Origin: Nocardiopsis dassonvillei_B
GTDB lineage: Bacteria; Actinomycetota; Actinomycetes; Streptosporangiales; Streptosporangiaceae
Length of the DNA stretch: 64,000 bases
Reading direction: 5' to 3'
NCBI RefSeq assembly: GCF_964273065.1
Contig: NZ_OZ186815.1
Coordinates: 2,666,001 to 2,730,000 of the forward strand
The notes below the pieces were generated by a model. That model saw only the letters and a list, made by a program, of their open reading frames with translations. It was not told where the DNA came from and did not search any database. Of the stretch, positions 44,574-57,116 are shown piece by piece. Both the position numbers and the translations under genes were made by a program. Within the stretch, counting starts at the first letter, position 1. Every line of letters begins with the position of its first letter.

Positions 44574-45779
44574 ATGCCCGCCGTGCACGACGTCCTGATC
44601 TCCGGCGCCGGCGTCGCCGGACCCGCCCTCGCCCACCTGCTGCACCGCCACGGCATCCGCGCGACCGTGGTCGAACGGGCCCCCGCCCTGCGCCCCGGCG
44701 GCTACGCCGTCGACCTGCGCGGCGTCGCCGTCGACGTCGCCGGACGCATGGGCCTGCTCGAGGAGATCCGCGGACGGGTCACCGAGATGGAGGGCGCCAC
44801 CTTCGTCGACGCCCGCGGCCGCCGCACCGCCGGGTTCTCCTCCTCCGCCGCGGTGGGCGCCGACCGCTCCCTGGAGATCCTCCGCGGCGACCTGGTGCGC
44901 ATCCTGCACGCACCCACCACCGCGTACACCGAGTACCTCTACGACGACACCCTCACCGCCCTGGAACAGGACGGCGACCGGGTGCGGGCCGTCTTCGAGA
45001 ACACCGCACCGCGCACCTTCGACCTGGTCGTGGGCGCCGACGGGCTGCACTCCGCCACACGGCGGCTCGCGTTCGGACCCGAGGAGCGGTACACCCGGTT
45101 CCTGGGCGCCTACGTCAGCATCTTCACCATCCCGGACCACCTGGGGCTGGACCGGGAGGCCCGGCTGTTCAACACACCGGGCAGGGGCGCCGGGATGTAC
45201 CACACGCCCCGCGCCGAGGGGGCCAAGGGCATCTTCGTCGTCCGCGCCCCCCGGGCCACCGGGATCGACCGCCGCCCGCCCGCCGAGCAGAAGGCGTACC
45301 TGCGCGCGGAGTTCGCCGGACTGGGCTGGGAGAACGACCGCATCCTGGACGCCATGGACGGGACCGAGGACTTCTACTTCGACTCGGTCACCCAGGTCCG
45401 CATGGACACCTGGTCCGCCGGCCGGGTCACCCTGCTCGGCGACGCCGGGTACTGCCCCTCCCCCATGTCGGGACAGGGCACCAGCCTGGCCCTGGTCGGC
45501 GCGTACGTGCTCGCACAGGAGCTGGCCCGGCACGACCGGGCCGCGGACGCCCTGGCCGCCTACGGCACCCGGATGCGCCCCTACGCGGACGCCAACCAGG
45601 CCATCGCCGACGCCGGCATGGCCGTCCTGGCCCCGCGCACCCGCCGGGGGATCCTGCTGCGCGACACGGTGCTGCGGGCGGGAGGCCCGCTGCTCGCCCT
45701 GCTGGGCCGGTTCGACAGGCGGCTGTCCAACGCCTCCGAGGCCCTGGACCTGGACGCCCCGGCCCCCGCCCGGACCTGA
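44574..45779 (+). CDS. FAD-dependent aromatic-type monooxygenase
   Basis: 401 residues of the p-hydroxybenzoate hydroxylase/TetX group. FAD motifs: ISGAGVAGPALAHLLHRHGI (about 9-28), LVVGADGLHSATRR (about 155) and LLGDAGYCPSPMSGQGTSLA (about 287-306). These enzymes use NAD(P)H and oxygen to hydroxylate aromatic or polycyclic compounds, including antibiotics. TetR control suggests induction by the substrate or a related toxic compound. GGAGG is 6 bases before the ATG. The high GC and codon use match the neighbours. Confidence 0.87.
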   Translation: MPAVHDVLISGAGVAGPALAHLLHRHGIRATVVERAPALRPGGYAVDLRGVAVDVAGRMGLLEEIRGRVTEMEGATFVDARGRRTAGFSSSAAVGADRSLEILRGDLVRILHAPTTAYTEYLYDDTLTALEQDGDRVRAVFENTAPRTFDLVVGADGLHSATRRLAFGPEERYTRFLGAYVSIFTIPDHLGLDREARLFNTPGRGAGMYHTPRAEGAKGIFVVRAPRATGIDRRPPAEQKAYLRAEFAGLGWENDRILDAMDGTEDFYFDSVTQVRMDTWSAGRVTLLGDAGYCPSPMSGQGTSLALVGAYVLAQELARHDRAADALAAYGTRMRPYADANQAIADAGMAVLAPRTRRGILLRDTVLRAGGPLLALLGRFDRRLSNASEALDLDAPAPART

Positions 45780-45804
45780 CCGGCCCGGGGCCCGGCGGTC
45801 CCGC

Positions 45805-46539
45805 TCAGGCGGTGACGGACCAGTAGGAGCGCCACTCCTCCTCGGACAGGCCGCGCGGGTCGCGGCCGTCCGCGCGGGCGGCCGCCTCGGCCGCCCGCAC
45901 CCGGGCGTCGAAACGGCGGGACGCCGCCCGCAGGTCCGTCTCGGCGTCGCGGTCGCGCTCGGCGGCCACCGCCGCGAACAGCGCACCGCCCGCCCCGCCG
46001 TCGTCGCCCACCAGGTCCGCGGGGAACCCGTTGCGCACCGCCCGCCCCTGCAGCTCGGCCGCCAGCATCACCGCGGGCTGGGCGAAGGGCACCCCGTCCA
46101 GGACGGAGGTCACCTCCCCGCCCCTGGCCTCGGCCTTGGCCGCCCGCTCGGCCGCCTTGATGGCCTCCCAGTTCGACCACACCTCGTCGGTGCCCGACAC
46201 CCGCTCCCCGCCGAACACGTGCGGGTGGCGGCGGGTCATCTTGTCGATGATCGCGTCCGCGACGTCGTCCACCGTGAACCGCGCAGGGTCGCCCTCGGGC
46301 CGCTCGGCCGCGATCGCCGCATGGAACACCACCTGGAGCAGCACGTCGCCCAGCTCCTCGCGCAGCAGCGCCAGGTCGCCCTCCTCGATGGTCTCCAGCG
46401 TCTCGTACGCCTCCTGGATGAGGTACTCGGCCAGCGACTCGTGGGTCTGGCCTCGGTCCCAGGGGCACTCCCGGCGCAGGGTGTCCATCACCTCCACCAG
46501 GCGCAGCAGGCGGTGCCCGACGGGCTGGGGGTCGGTCAT
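45805..46539 (-). CDS. mazG: MazG nucleoside triphosphate pyrophosphohydrolase
   Basis: 244 residues. N-terminal MazG domain: RLVEVMDTLRRECPWDRGQTHESLAEYLIQEAYE with the EExxE/ExxD metal ligands (EEGDLALLREELGDVLLQVVFHA, about 52-75) and HPHVFGG (about 105). It hydrolyses (d)NTPs to NMPs and helps clear oxidised or surplus nucleotides, lowering (p)ppGpp-linked stress in other bacteria. Between eno and mfd, as in mycobacteria (Rv1021), though separated from both here by extra genes. Confidence 0.92.
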   Translation of the reverse strand: MTDPQPVGHRLLRLVEVMDTLRRECPWDRGQTHESLAEYLIQEAYETLETIEEGDLALLREELGDVLLQVVFHAAIAAERPEGDPARFTVDDVADAIIDKMTRRHPHVFGGERVSGTDEVWSNWEAIKAAERAAKAEARGGEVTSVLDGVPFAQPAVMLAAELQGRAVRNGFPADLVGDDGGAGGALFAAVAAERDRDAETDLRAASRRFDARVRAAEAAARADGRDPRGLSEEEWRSYWSVTA

Positions 46540-46581
46540 GTCGGCATCCTCGTCTACTTCTTCTCGAAAGGGGGGGACGGG

Positions 46582-48165
46582 TCAGCGGTCCTCGGGCAGC
46601 CAGCCGCCCGCGCGCAGCGCGGCCAGCACCGCCGCCACCGAATCGGCCGGGTCCGCGTCCACGGTGTCCACCACCAGGTCCGCGTCGACCGGCTCCTCAT
46701 AGGGGTCGGAGATCCCGGTGAACGCGGGGATCTCCCCCGCCCGCGCCCTGGCGTACAGGCCCTTGCGGTCGCGTGCCTCGCACACCTCCAGCGGCGTCGC
46801 CACGTGCACCAGGAAGAAGTCGCCGCCCGCGTCCCGGGCCATGGCCCGCGCCTCGGCGCGGCCCCTGGCGTACGGGGCGATCGGCGCGCACACCGCCACC
46901 CCGCCGTGGCGGCCGATCTCCGCAGCCACGTACCCGATCCGGCGGATGTTCAGCTCCCGGTCCGCCTGGGAGAACGTCAGCCCGTGCGAGAGCATGCGCC
47001 GCACCACGTCGCCGTCGAGCAGCGTCACCGTGCGGCCCGACCGGCGGATCCCGTCGCACACCCCCCGGGCGATCGTCGACTTGCCCGACCCCGACAGGCC
47101 CGTGAAGAACACCGTCAGCCCGCGCCGGGTGCGCGCCGGGCGCAGCCGCGCCAGCTCCGCGCCCACCCTCGCCGGGGTGAACCACACCGGCAGCTCGCGG
47201 CCGTGCGCCAGCTCCTCCTCCACCTCGGCGTCGGACGGCTCCCGACGGGCCCGCGCCGGATCCACCCGGGTCAGCGGCTCCCACAGGCCCTCGTCGGCGT
47301 CGTACCGCCACGGCTCGGGGTCCAGCACCGTCACCGGCGGGCGCCGGGCCATGACCCGCTCCACGTCCGGCCCCTCCGCCCCCGCCTCCACGATCAGGTG
47401 GGTCGCGCCGTACGCGGCGGCCACGTGCGCCGCCAGCAGCGCGTCCCGGTCGCTCCACCGGCCGCCGAACGGACCGGACGCGCGGGCCGCCGCCCGCGGC
47501 AGCGTGCACACCGCGAACGAGGTGCGCGGCGGCAGCAGCGGCCGGGCCGCCAGCACCGCCGCCGTCATACCCTCGTCCTCCAGGCCGGTGTCGACCAGGA
47601 CCAGCACCTCGGCCCGGCCCGACTCCGCCCCCGGGGCCAGGCCCAGCGCCTCCGCCTCCGCCCGGATCTGGTGCAGGGCCCTGTGGTGCAGCGGCCGGTC
47701 GGTGACCACCGCCAGCAGCGGCCCCGCCGCCCTGCCCTCCAGGTCGCGGCGGGCGCGCACCTCCGCCGGGGTCGCCCTCAGCTCGCGCAGCACCCCGTAG
47801 GTGGGCGGCCGCAGCAGCGACACCTCGCCCGCCAGGCGGTACTCCCCGTGCTCGTCCTTCCAGCGCTCGGCCACCGCGAGCTCCGCCAGCGGGGCGCCCT
47901 CCGGGTCGGTGAGGACCACCGCCCCGCCGTCGACGGCGAATTCCGCCGGAACGGGAAGAATGACCGGAACCGGCCAGGCCCGCCCGTCGGGCAGCCTGCC
48001 CCCGCGCTCCACCGACTCCGCCTGCTCGCGTGTCATGAAACCCGGCAGCGGGTACGCACCGCTCAGGATCAGCTCCAGATGTGCGAGCGCTTCCGGGCCC
48101 GGGGCCAGGACCGGCGCGTCCGGCCGCCCGTCCGACGTGCTCCCACGCCTGTCGACACTCACCAC
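46582..48165 (-). CDS. cysC: Adenylylsulfate kinase with degenerate ATP-sulfurylase-like N-terminal domain
   Basis: 527 residues. The C-terminal ~180 residues are an intact APS kinase: P-loop FFTGLSGSGKSTIARG (about 350), LLDGDVVRRMLSHGLTFS, then DRELNIRRIGYVAAEI and the lid DPYEEP. It makes PAPS from APS and ATP. The N-terminal ~330 residues resemble ATP sulfurylase (YPLPGFMT; VTDRPLHHRALHQIR), but the usual QTRNPxHxxH active-site motif and the GRDHAG motif are not kept, so sulfurylase activity is doubtful. Fusions of this order are known, so the lost motifs are the odd part. GTG 48165 has GAGGAA upstream. No cysD/cysN or sulfate genes adjoin. Confidence 0.82.
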   Translation of the reverse strand: MVSVDRRGSTSDGRPDAPVLAPGPEALAHLELILSGAYPLPGFMTREQAESVERGGRLPDGRAWPVPVILPVPAEFAVDGGAVVLTDPEGAPLAELAVAERWKDEHGEYRLAGEVSLLRPPTYGVLRELRATPAEVRARRDLEGRAAGPLLAVVTDRPLHHRALHQIRAEAEALGLAPGAESGRAEVLVLVDTGLEDEGMTAAVLAARPLLPPRTSFAVCTLPRAAARASGPFGGRWSDRDALLAAHVAAAYGATHLIVEAGAEGPDVERVMARRPPVTVLDPEPWRYDADEGLWEPLTRVDPARARREPSDAEVEEELAHGRELPVWFTPARVGAELARLRPARTRRGLTVFFTGLSGSGKSTIARGVCDGIRRSGRTVTLLDGDVVRRMLSHGLTFSQADRELNIRRIGYVAAEIGRHGGVAVCAPIAPYARGRAEARAMARDAGGDFFLVHVATPLEVCEARDRKGLYARARAGEIPAFTGISDPYEEPVDADLVVDTVDADPADSVAAVLAALRAGGWLPEDR

Positions 48166-48509
48166 GCGACTTCCTCTCCTGCGGTCCGACCGGAGTTCAC
48201 CGAAATCGCCACTAGCGTATGCCGGACCGGGTACGCGCCGCCGCGCCGCACCGCTCGGACGGCGCCCCGGCCCCCGCGGGAAACGGAATACGCGCAGTTC
48301 GAGAAGGGTTTTCATGAAGGCACCGCCCGCCGTGCGCACAGGGCCCGCCCCGGGCACCGCGTCGGCGCCCGTCCGAACCCGGCCCGCGCGCGGGCCGCGG
48401 ACTCGATAGTCTGAACAGACCCGGGCGGCGCCCGCAGCCGTGCCGCCGCCCCTCACCGTGCAGGCCGCGACCTTCCGCCTGAACCGGACCTTCTTCTTTC
48501 TTTGGTGCT
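48166..48509. other. Divergent promoter region between cysC-like gene and mfd
   Basis: 344 bases. TACGCT on the minus strand (48214-48219) is a candidate -10 for the kinase gene. On the plus strand TAGTCT (48407-48412) may serve mfd; it overlaps the palindrome GTCTGAACAGAC (48409-48420). A 31-codon ORF (48314-48409, MKAPPAVRTG...) has a good GAGAAGGG 5 bases before its ATG and is listed in the findings. No other gene is supported. Confidence 0.4.
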
Positions 48510-52106
<3,597 letters not shown>

Positions 52107-52116
52107 TCGTCCGGAC

Positions 52117-52158
52117 ACACGGCTCGGGGCCGCACCAGGGTGCGGCCCCGAGCCGTGT
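52117..52158. terminator. Bidirectional terminator between mfd and perM
   Basis: A near-perfect stem of 18-20 bp (left arm from 52117, right arm to 52158), enclosing an AGG loop, lies 10 bases past both convergent stops. Confidence 0.85.
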
Positions 52159-52167
52159 CGGCGGCCC

Positions 52168-53811
52168 TCAGGCCTGCGGCGTACCGTCGTCCTCCGGGCC
52201 CGCCTCGTAGGTGATGCCGTACAGGTCCTCGGACTCGTCCTCGGCGGCCCTGCGGCGCCACAGGCGGGGGCGTTCGGCCCGGCGGGCTCGGCGCTCCTCG
52301 CGCCGCCGCTCCTTCTCCGCGGCCCTGGCCGCCCGGGCGGCGGCCTTCGCCTCGGCCCGCTCGCGGCGCTCCTCCTCCCCGCGCCCGTGCCCCTCCTCGG
52401 CGGTGGGCGCCGGCTCCTCCGCGGTGTCCCCGGGCGCCTCCTCCACGGCGACCGCTCCACCCGGCTCCTCCCTGGGCCGCAGCGGGGTGACCGTGGCCAG
52501 CCCCTCGCCCACCGGGACGTCGGCGGGCAGCTCCACCCTCGGTGCGGGCTCCGGTCCGGGCCCCGGTCCGGCGGACGCCGGAGCCGGGGCGGCGGCCGGG
52601 GAGCGGCGGGTGTACCACCAGTTGGCCACCCACGCCGCGATCGCCGCGGCCACCCCCACCTCCAGCGCCGCCACCAGCCCCACCTGCCAGGCCGACGGCC
52701 CCACGTCCGACAGCCGGTCCCCGCCCAGGGACCCGCCCGCCAGCTCCCCCAGCGCCGCGCACAGCAGCCCCGTGGTCACCCCGCACACGAACCCCCACAG
52801 CGGCGCGGCCTCGCTCACCACGTCCGGCGCACTGCGCTGGGTCAGCACCCCGCCCAGCGCACCCGCGGCGAACGGCACCGCCAGCGCCGCCAGCGACACC
52901 ACCGGTGCCGCCCCGTTCTCCGGCAGCGCGGCCAGCATCGGCAGCAGCGGCAGCGGCCCCACCGACACCCCCGTCGGCGCCACCACCGTCATCTCCCCCA
53001 CCGCGAACCCCGGGCCGAGGGCGTAGCAGACCGCGAACACCACCGCGTTGGGCAGGTACGCGAGCTGGAGGAGGAGCAGCAGCAGACCGCCCACCCACCC
53101 CGGGCCCAGCAGCCGCGTGGTCTCCGCCGCCTCGGGCAGGCTCACCGCCAGCGCCACCAGGAACAGCAGGAGTCCGCCCAGCAGCAGGGCCCCGGTGGAG
53201 GCGAGCATCCCCACGAGCAGCGACCGCGACCGGGCGGGCATCAGCCCCAGCAGGTCCCCGGCCGCCACGCCCTTGTCCCGCATCAGCTGGCGCAGCACGC
53301 CCAGCCCGCCGGCCAGGAACGCGATGAGGAACCCCATGAGCAGTGCCCGCGGCATGCTCGGCACCAGCTCGTCCGTCCGGGCGAGCAGCGCCAGCGTCCC
53401 CGCGATCGCCGCGTACGGTCCGGCGATCGCGATCGCCGCCCGGTGGACGTGCCGCAGCCGGGCGATCTCGCAGTTGCGCGCCACCCACCGCCCCGACCGG
53501 TACAGCAGCAGCCCCGGCAGCAGCACCAGGCCGAGCGGGAGCAGGCTGATGCTCCCCCCCGGCACGGCGAACGACACCTGGTGGCCCACCAGCCAGGCCA
53601 GCACGGCGGCCTGGAGCAGGTCGACGATCTCCTCGCCGAACGTGTCGTGGGGCGCGGCCACCCACCCGACCATGGTGAGGGTGACGATGACCGCCAGACC
53701 GATGCCCGCGGCGGTGGCCGCGGCCACGCCTCCGGTCGAGTAGACCGGGCGCGGTGCGTCGGCGGTGCCCGTGCGGCGGGCTGGGTCGGGGGGAGATCCT
53801 GGCGTGCTCAC
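52168..53811 (-). CDS. perM: PerM / DUF6350 cell-division membrane protein
   Basis: 547 residues. About ten hydrophobic spans in the first ~420 residues (for example GVAAATAAGIGLAVIVTLTMVGWVA, SLLPLGLVLLPGLLLYRSGRW with the conserved polar patch), then a long charged, Ala/Glu/Arg-rich cytoplasmic tail (coiled coil RREERRARRAERPR). The family matches mycobacterial PerM (Rv0955), needed for division under magnesium-poor conditions. Location near sucCD agrees with Rv0951-Rv0955. GTG 53811 is a choice of convenience; an in-frame ATG at 53850 is the alternative, and neither has a Shine-Dalgarno. Confidence 0.82.
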   Translation of the reverse strand: MSTPGSPPDPARRTGTADAPRPVYSTGGVAAATAAGIGLAVIVTLTMVGWVAAPHDTFGEEIVDLLQAAVLAWLVGHQVSFAVPGGSISLLPLGLVLLPGLLLYRSGRWVARNCEIARLRHVHRAAIAIAGPYAAIAGTLALLARTDELVPSMPRALLMGFLIAFLAGGLGVLRQLMRDKGVAAGDLLGLMPARSRSLLVGMLASTGALLLGGLLLFLVALAVSLPEAAETTRLLGPGWVGGLLLLLLQLAYLPNAVVFAVCYALGPGFAVGEMTVVAPTGVSVGPLPLLPMLAALPENGAAPVVSLAALAVPFAAGALGGVLTQRSAPDVVSEAAPLWGFVCGVTTGLLCAALGELAGGSLGGDRLSDVGPSAWQVGLVAALEVGVAAAIAAWVANWWYTRRSPAAAPAPASAGPGPGPEPAPRVELPADVPVGEGLATVTPLRPREEPGGAVAVEEAPGDTAEEPAPTAEEGHGRGEEERRERAEAKAAARAARAAEKERRREERRARRAERPRLWRRRAAEDESEDLYGITYEAGPEDDGTPQA

Positions 53812-53962
53812 CCGACTTATGCTGCCAGGGACCGGATTGCTCCGCGCCATCCCCGCCGCGCGTGTCGTGCTTCCCCGCCCCGGCGCGGCCGGTACGGAAC
53901 CCCCCGGCCGATATGCCCGTCATACGATGAGAGATCCAGCGCCCCCGCTCGAACGGACGATC

Positions 53963-54460
53963 ATGACCGGCCCGGAACCCGCCCCGTACCGCCTCTCCGA
54001 CGGCGAACGCGATGAGGCGCTGGAGTCCCTGCGCACCGCGTTCCAGGAGGGCAGGCTCACCGTCGAGGAGCACGAGGAGCGCTCCGGCGCCGCCCTGCAC
54101 GCCGTCACCGGCAAGGATCTGGCCCCGCTCTTCGAGGACCTGCCTGCGCACCTGCACCCGCGCTCCCTGAGCGCGGTCGCCCCCGTCGCGAACGGCGAGG
54201 GACCGGTGGACCTGGCCGAGACCGCCCGGTCCGTGGAGAAGAGAAAGAAGAAGAAGGACGACGACAACCTGCCGTCCGTCCTGGGCTGGGGCGGGTTCCT
54301 GCTCTTCGTGTGGGGCGTGCCGACGTTCGTGTCCGGCAACGTCACCGCCATCAGCGTCTTCCTGGGGTTCTTCTGCCTGATGGTGGTACCCGGCCTCATC
54401 ACCGCCCTGGCCCGCCGCCGGCGCCGCGGGAGCGGTCCCGGCGAGGTCACCGGGGGCTGA
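53963..54460 (+). CDS. DUF1707 domain membrane protein
   Basis: 165 residues. The N-terminus YRLSDGERDEALESLRTAFQEGRLTVEEHEERSGAALHAVTGKDLAPLFEDLP is the DUF1707 (SHOCT-like) module, followed by a linker with a KKKK run and two membrane spans (GWGGFLLFVWGVPTFVSG, ISVFLGFFCLMVVPGLITALA). Function unknown. ATG 53963 is chosen because TACGAT (53923-53928) would place the transcript start after the earlier in-frame ATG at 53927. Confidence 0.85.
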   Translation: MTGPEPAPYRLSDGERDEALESLRTAFQEGRLTVEEHEERSGAALHAVTGKDLAPLFEDLPAHLHPRSLSAVAPVANGEGPVDLAETARSVEKRKKKKDDDNLPSVLGWGGFLLFVWGVPTFVSGNVTAISVFLGFFCLMVVPGLITALARRRRRGSGPGEVTGG

Positions 54461-54467
54461 CACGGCG

Positions 54468-54506
54468 ACGGCCCCGCCCGCACCCACAGGTGCGGATCGG
54501 GGCCGT
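54468..54506 (+). terminator. Terminator of the DUF1707 gene
   Basis: ACGGCCCCG (54468-54476) pairs with CGGGGCCGT (54498-54506), with an inner CCGCACC/GGTGCGG stem and CACA loop. It touches the left end of MITE-like copy 3. Confidence 0.8.
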
Positions 54507-54509
54507 GGC

Positions 54510-54677
54510 GGCCTTGTGCTTCTGAACCTCGGCTTCGGTCCGCGCGCGGCGCCCCCGGGGGGCCTCCGGCCCCCGAGGAGACGTCCTCGTTCCCGGAACC
54601 CCTCCTGCGGGCCTGCGGAACCCCGCCTGCGCCTCGCGGACCCCCCGCGGTGCGGGGGGGAACCCGGGCGAGGGGCC
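54510..54677 (+). mobile_element. MITE-like element, copy 3
   Basis: 168 bases starting GGCC and ending GGCC, homologous to copies 1 and 2 (TTCTGAACCTC, CTTCGGTCCGCG, CGGCGCCC, GAGACGTCCTCGTTCCC, CCTCCTGCGGG). It fills the gap between the convergent DUF1707 and sucD genes and ends at the base next to the sucD stop codon. Confidence 0.65.
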
Positions 54678-55556
54678 TCAGAACAGCTCGCGGACCAGCT
54701 TGGCGGTTTCGCTGGGGGTCTTGCCGACCTTGACGCCGGCGGCCTCCAACGCCTCCTTCTTCGCGGCGGCCGTCCCGGAGGAGCCCGAGACGATGGCGCC
54801 CGCGTGGCCCATGGTCTTGCCCTCCGGAGCGGTGAAACCCGCCACGTAGCCCACCACGGGCTTGGACACGTTCTCCCGGATGAACGCCGCCGCCCGCTCC
54901 TCGGCGTCCCCGCCGATCTCACCGATCATCACGATCACGTCGGTGTCGGGGTCGGCCTCGAACGCCGCCAGCGCGTCGATGTGCGTGGTCCCGATGATCG
55001 GGTCCCCGCCGATGCCCACCGCCGAGGAGAACCCGATGTCGGCCAGCTCGTACATCATCTGGTAGGTCAGCGTCCCGGACTTGGACACCAGCCCGATCCG
55101 GCCCGGCTTGGTGATCGTGGCCGGGATGATGCCCGCGTTGGACTGGCCCGGCGTGATCAGGCCCGGGCAGTTCGGGCCGATGATCCGGGTCGCGTTGCCC
55201 TTGCTCTGGGCGTAGGACCAGAACGCGGCGGTGTCGTGCACCGGCACGCCCTCGGTGATCACCACGGCCAGGCCGATCGAGGCGTCGATGGCCTCGATCA
55301 CCGCGTCCTTGGTGAACCGGGGCGGCACGAAGATGACGGTGACGTCGGCGCCGGTCTTGTCGATGCCCTCGGCCACCGAGCCGAACACCGGCACCCCGGT
55401 GCCGTCGAAGTCGACCGTCTGGCCGGCCTTGCGCGGGTTGACGCCGCCCACGATGTTGGTGCCCGAGGCGAGCATGCGGCGGGTGTGCTTGGTGCCCTCC
55501 GAGCCGGTCATGCCCTGGACGAGGACCTTGCTGTCCTTGGTGAGGAAGATGGCCAT
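54678..55556 (-). CDS. sucD: Succinyl-CoA ligase (ADP/GDP-forming) alpha subunit
   Basis: 292 residues. N-terminal CoA-binding Rossmann domain: VQGMTGSEGTKHTRRML (about 14-30), VFVPPRFTKDAVIEAID; ligase domain with IGPNCPGLITPG (about 122) and the phospho-His in GKTMGHAGAIVSG (about 246). It pairs with SucC to interconvert succinyl-CoA and succinate with substrate-level phosphorylation. 17 bases downstream of sucC. Confidence 0.96.
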   Translation of the reverse strand: MAIFLTKDSKVLVQGMTGSEGTKHTRRMLASGTNIVGGVNPRKAGQTVDFDGTGVPVFGSVAEGIDKTGADVTVIFVPPRFTKDAVIEAIDASIGLAVVITEGVPVHDTAAFWSYAQSKGNATRIIGPNCPGLITPGQSNAGIIPATITKPGRIGLVSKSGTLTYQMMYELADIGFSSAVGIGGDPIIGTTHIDALAAFEADPDTDVIVMIGEIGGDAEERAAAFIRENVSKPVVGYVAGFTAPEGKTMGHAGAIVSGSSGTAAAKKEALEAAGVKVGKTPSETAKLVRELF

Positions 55557-55573
55557 GGTTCGTGTTGCTCCCT

Positions 55574-56755
55574 CTACTTCGCCGCGAGCTCGGCGGCCTG
55601 CGCGGCGGCGCCGTCCATCGTGTCGACCTGTCGCACGGCCGGGTGGGCGCGATCGGTGAGGATCCGCCGGCCCAGCTCGGCGTTGTTGCCGTCCAGGCGG
55701 ACGACGAGCGGCTTGGAGACGTCCTCGCCGCGGCCCTCGAGCAGTTCCAGGGCCTGGACGATGCCGTTGGCCACGGCGTCGCAGGCGGTGATGCCGCCGA
55801 AGACGTTGACGAACACGCTCTTGACCGAGGGGTCGCCCAGGATGATCTCCAGGCCGTTGGCCATGACCTCGGCCGAGGCGCCGCCGCCGATGTCGAGGAA
55901 GTTGGCGGGCTTGACGCCGCCGTGCTCCTCGCCGGCGTAGGCGACCACGTCCAGGGTGGACATGACCAGGCCCGCGCCGTTGCCGATGATGCCGACCTCA
56001 CCGTCGAGCTTGACGTAGTTGAGGCCCTTCTCCTTGGCGGCGACCTCCAGCGGGTCACCCTCCTCGGGAACGGCGAGGCTCTCCAGGTCCTGGCGGAACT
56101 CGGCGTTCTCGTCCAGGGTGACCTTGCCGTCCAGGGCGACGACGCGGCCGTCCTTGGTGAGGATGAGCGGGTTGACCTCGACGAGCGTGGCGTCCTTGCC
56201 GACGAAGGCGTTCCACAGCTTGGCGATGATCTCCGCGGCACCCGCGGCGGCGGCCTCGGGGAGGCGGCCGGCCTTGGCGATCTCCGCGGCGACGGCCTCG
56301 GTGGCGCCGGTCAGCGGGTCGATCGCGATCTTGGCGACGGCGTCGGGGTTGGTCTCGGCGACCTCCTCGATCTCCATGCCGCCCTCGGCGGAGCAGATCG
56401 AGAGGAAGTTGCGGTTGGCCCGGTCCAGCAGGAAGGAGAAGTAGTACTCCTCCGCGATGTCGGACGCCTCCTCGACCAGGACACGGTGGACCGTGTGGCC
56501 CTTGATGTCCATGCCGAGGATCTGCTCGGCCTTGGCCTGGGCGTCCTCCGGGCCCTCGGCGACCTTCACACCGCCGGCCTTGCCGCGGCCACCGGTCTTG
56601 ACCTGGGCCTTGACGACGACGCGGGGCTTGCCCGCGGCGGCGAACTCATCGGCGATCGCACGCGCCTCGGCGGCCGTGCTCGCCACCTTCCCCTGGGGTA
56701 CGGGAACCCCGTACTCTGCGAAGAGTTGCTTCGCCTGGTATTCGAACAGGTCCAC
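55574..56755 (-). CDS. sucC: Succinyl-CoA ligase beta subunit
   Basis: 393 residues. ATP-grasp fold: MDLFEYQAKQLFAEYGVPVP at the N-terminus, VVKAQVKTGGRGKAGGVK (about 47), VEVNPLILTKDGRVVALDGKV (about 198), LVMSTLDVVAYAGEEHGGVKPANFLDIGGGA (about 258-288) and VFVNVFGGITACDAVANGIV. It binds nucleotide and succinate. First gene of the sucCD operon. Its upstream region holds a CRP-like palindrome (56823-56836). Confidence 0.96.
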   Translation of the reverse strand: MDLFEYQAKQLFAEYGVPVPQGKVASTAAEARAIADEFAAAGKPRVVVKAQVKTGGRGKAGGVKVAEGPEDAQAKAEQILGMDIKGHTVHRVLVEEASDIAEEYYFSFLLDRANRNFLSICSAEGGMEIEEVAETNPDAVAKIAIDPLTGATEAVAAEIAKAGRLPEAAAAGAAEIIAKLWNAFVGKDATLVEVNPLILTKDGRVVALDGKVTLDENAEFRQDLESLAVPEEGDPLEVAAKEKGLNYVKLDGEVGIIGNGAGLVMSTLDVVAYAGEEHGGVKPANFLDIGGGASAEVMANGLEIILGDPSVKSVFVNVFGGITACDAVANGIVQALELLEGRGEDVSKPLVVRLDGNNAELGRRILTDRAHPAVRQVDTMDGAAAQAAELAAK

Positions 56756-57116
56756 GAGGGTCCGTCCTTGTAACTCGCTGGCTCAGGATGTCTACCGGGG
56801 TGGCCTGGTCCGGATCCGGCTCGTGACCGCTGTCACGTGTCACACGACGCGGGTGCCCCGCTGGGGCCGAGCCGTCTTCAGAGATCGAGATCGCCGCGGC
56901 GTCTTTAGCCACCCGCGACATGCGCAAAGCTTAGTCGCCTGAAATCCGGACGCCGGACACCGGGGGCGCGTTGGCCGCGCCGCCCGCCCCGATGACCGCC
57001 GCGCAGGCGGCCCTGGGGAGTTCCCCGTGGGAAAATCTGTGACCAGCGCCACGCCGTATAACACTGCCAACGCGACGGAAACCGCACATCCGCACTTAAC
57101 GGGCGTGCGACGAACG
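56756..57116. other. Promoter region of sucCD
   Basis: 361 bases without a gene between sucC and the mutase subunit, both on the minus strand. It contains the CRP-like palindrome at 56823-56836 and a candidate -10 (TAAAGA near 56911 on the minus strand). The distal part (57010-57116) is less GC-rich, with GTATAACACT near 57056; it may hold further regulatory sites. Confidence 0.4.
56823..56836. promoter_or_regulatory. CRP-like palindrome upstream of sucC
   Basis: GTGACCGCTGTCAC, that is GTGA-N6-TCAC, differing from the CRP consensus TGTGA-N6-TCACA only at the outer bases. It is 67 bases ahead of the sucC ATG, downstream of the likely promoter, so binding would repress. Whether this genome's CRP uses it is untested. 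Confidence 0.45.

Noticed and set aside
48409..48420. GTCTGAACAGAC palindrome near mfd as an SOS (LexA) box
   Set aside because: It does not fit the actinobacterial LexA consensus TCGAAC-N4-GTTCGA; kept only as an unexplained palindrome.
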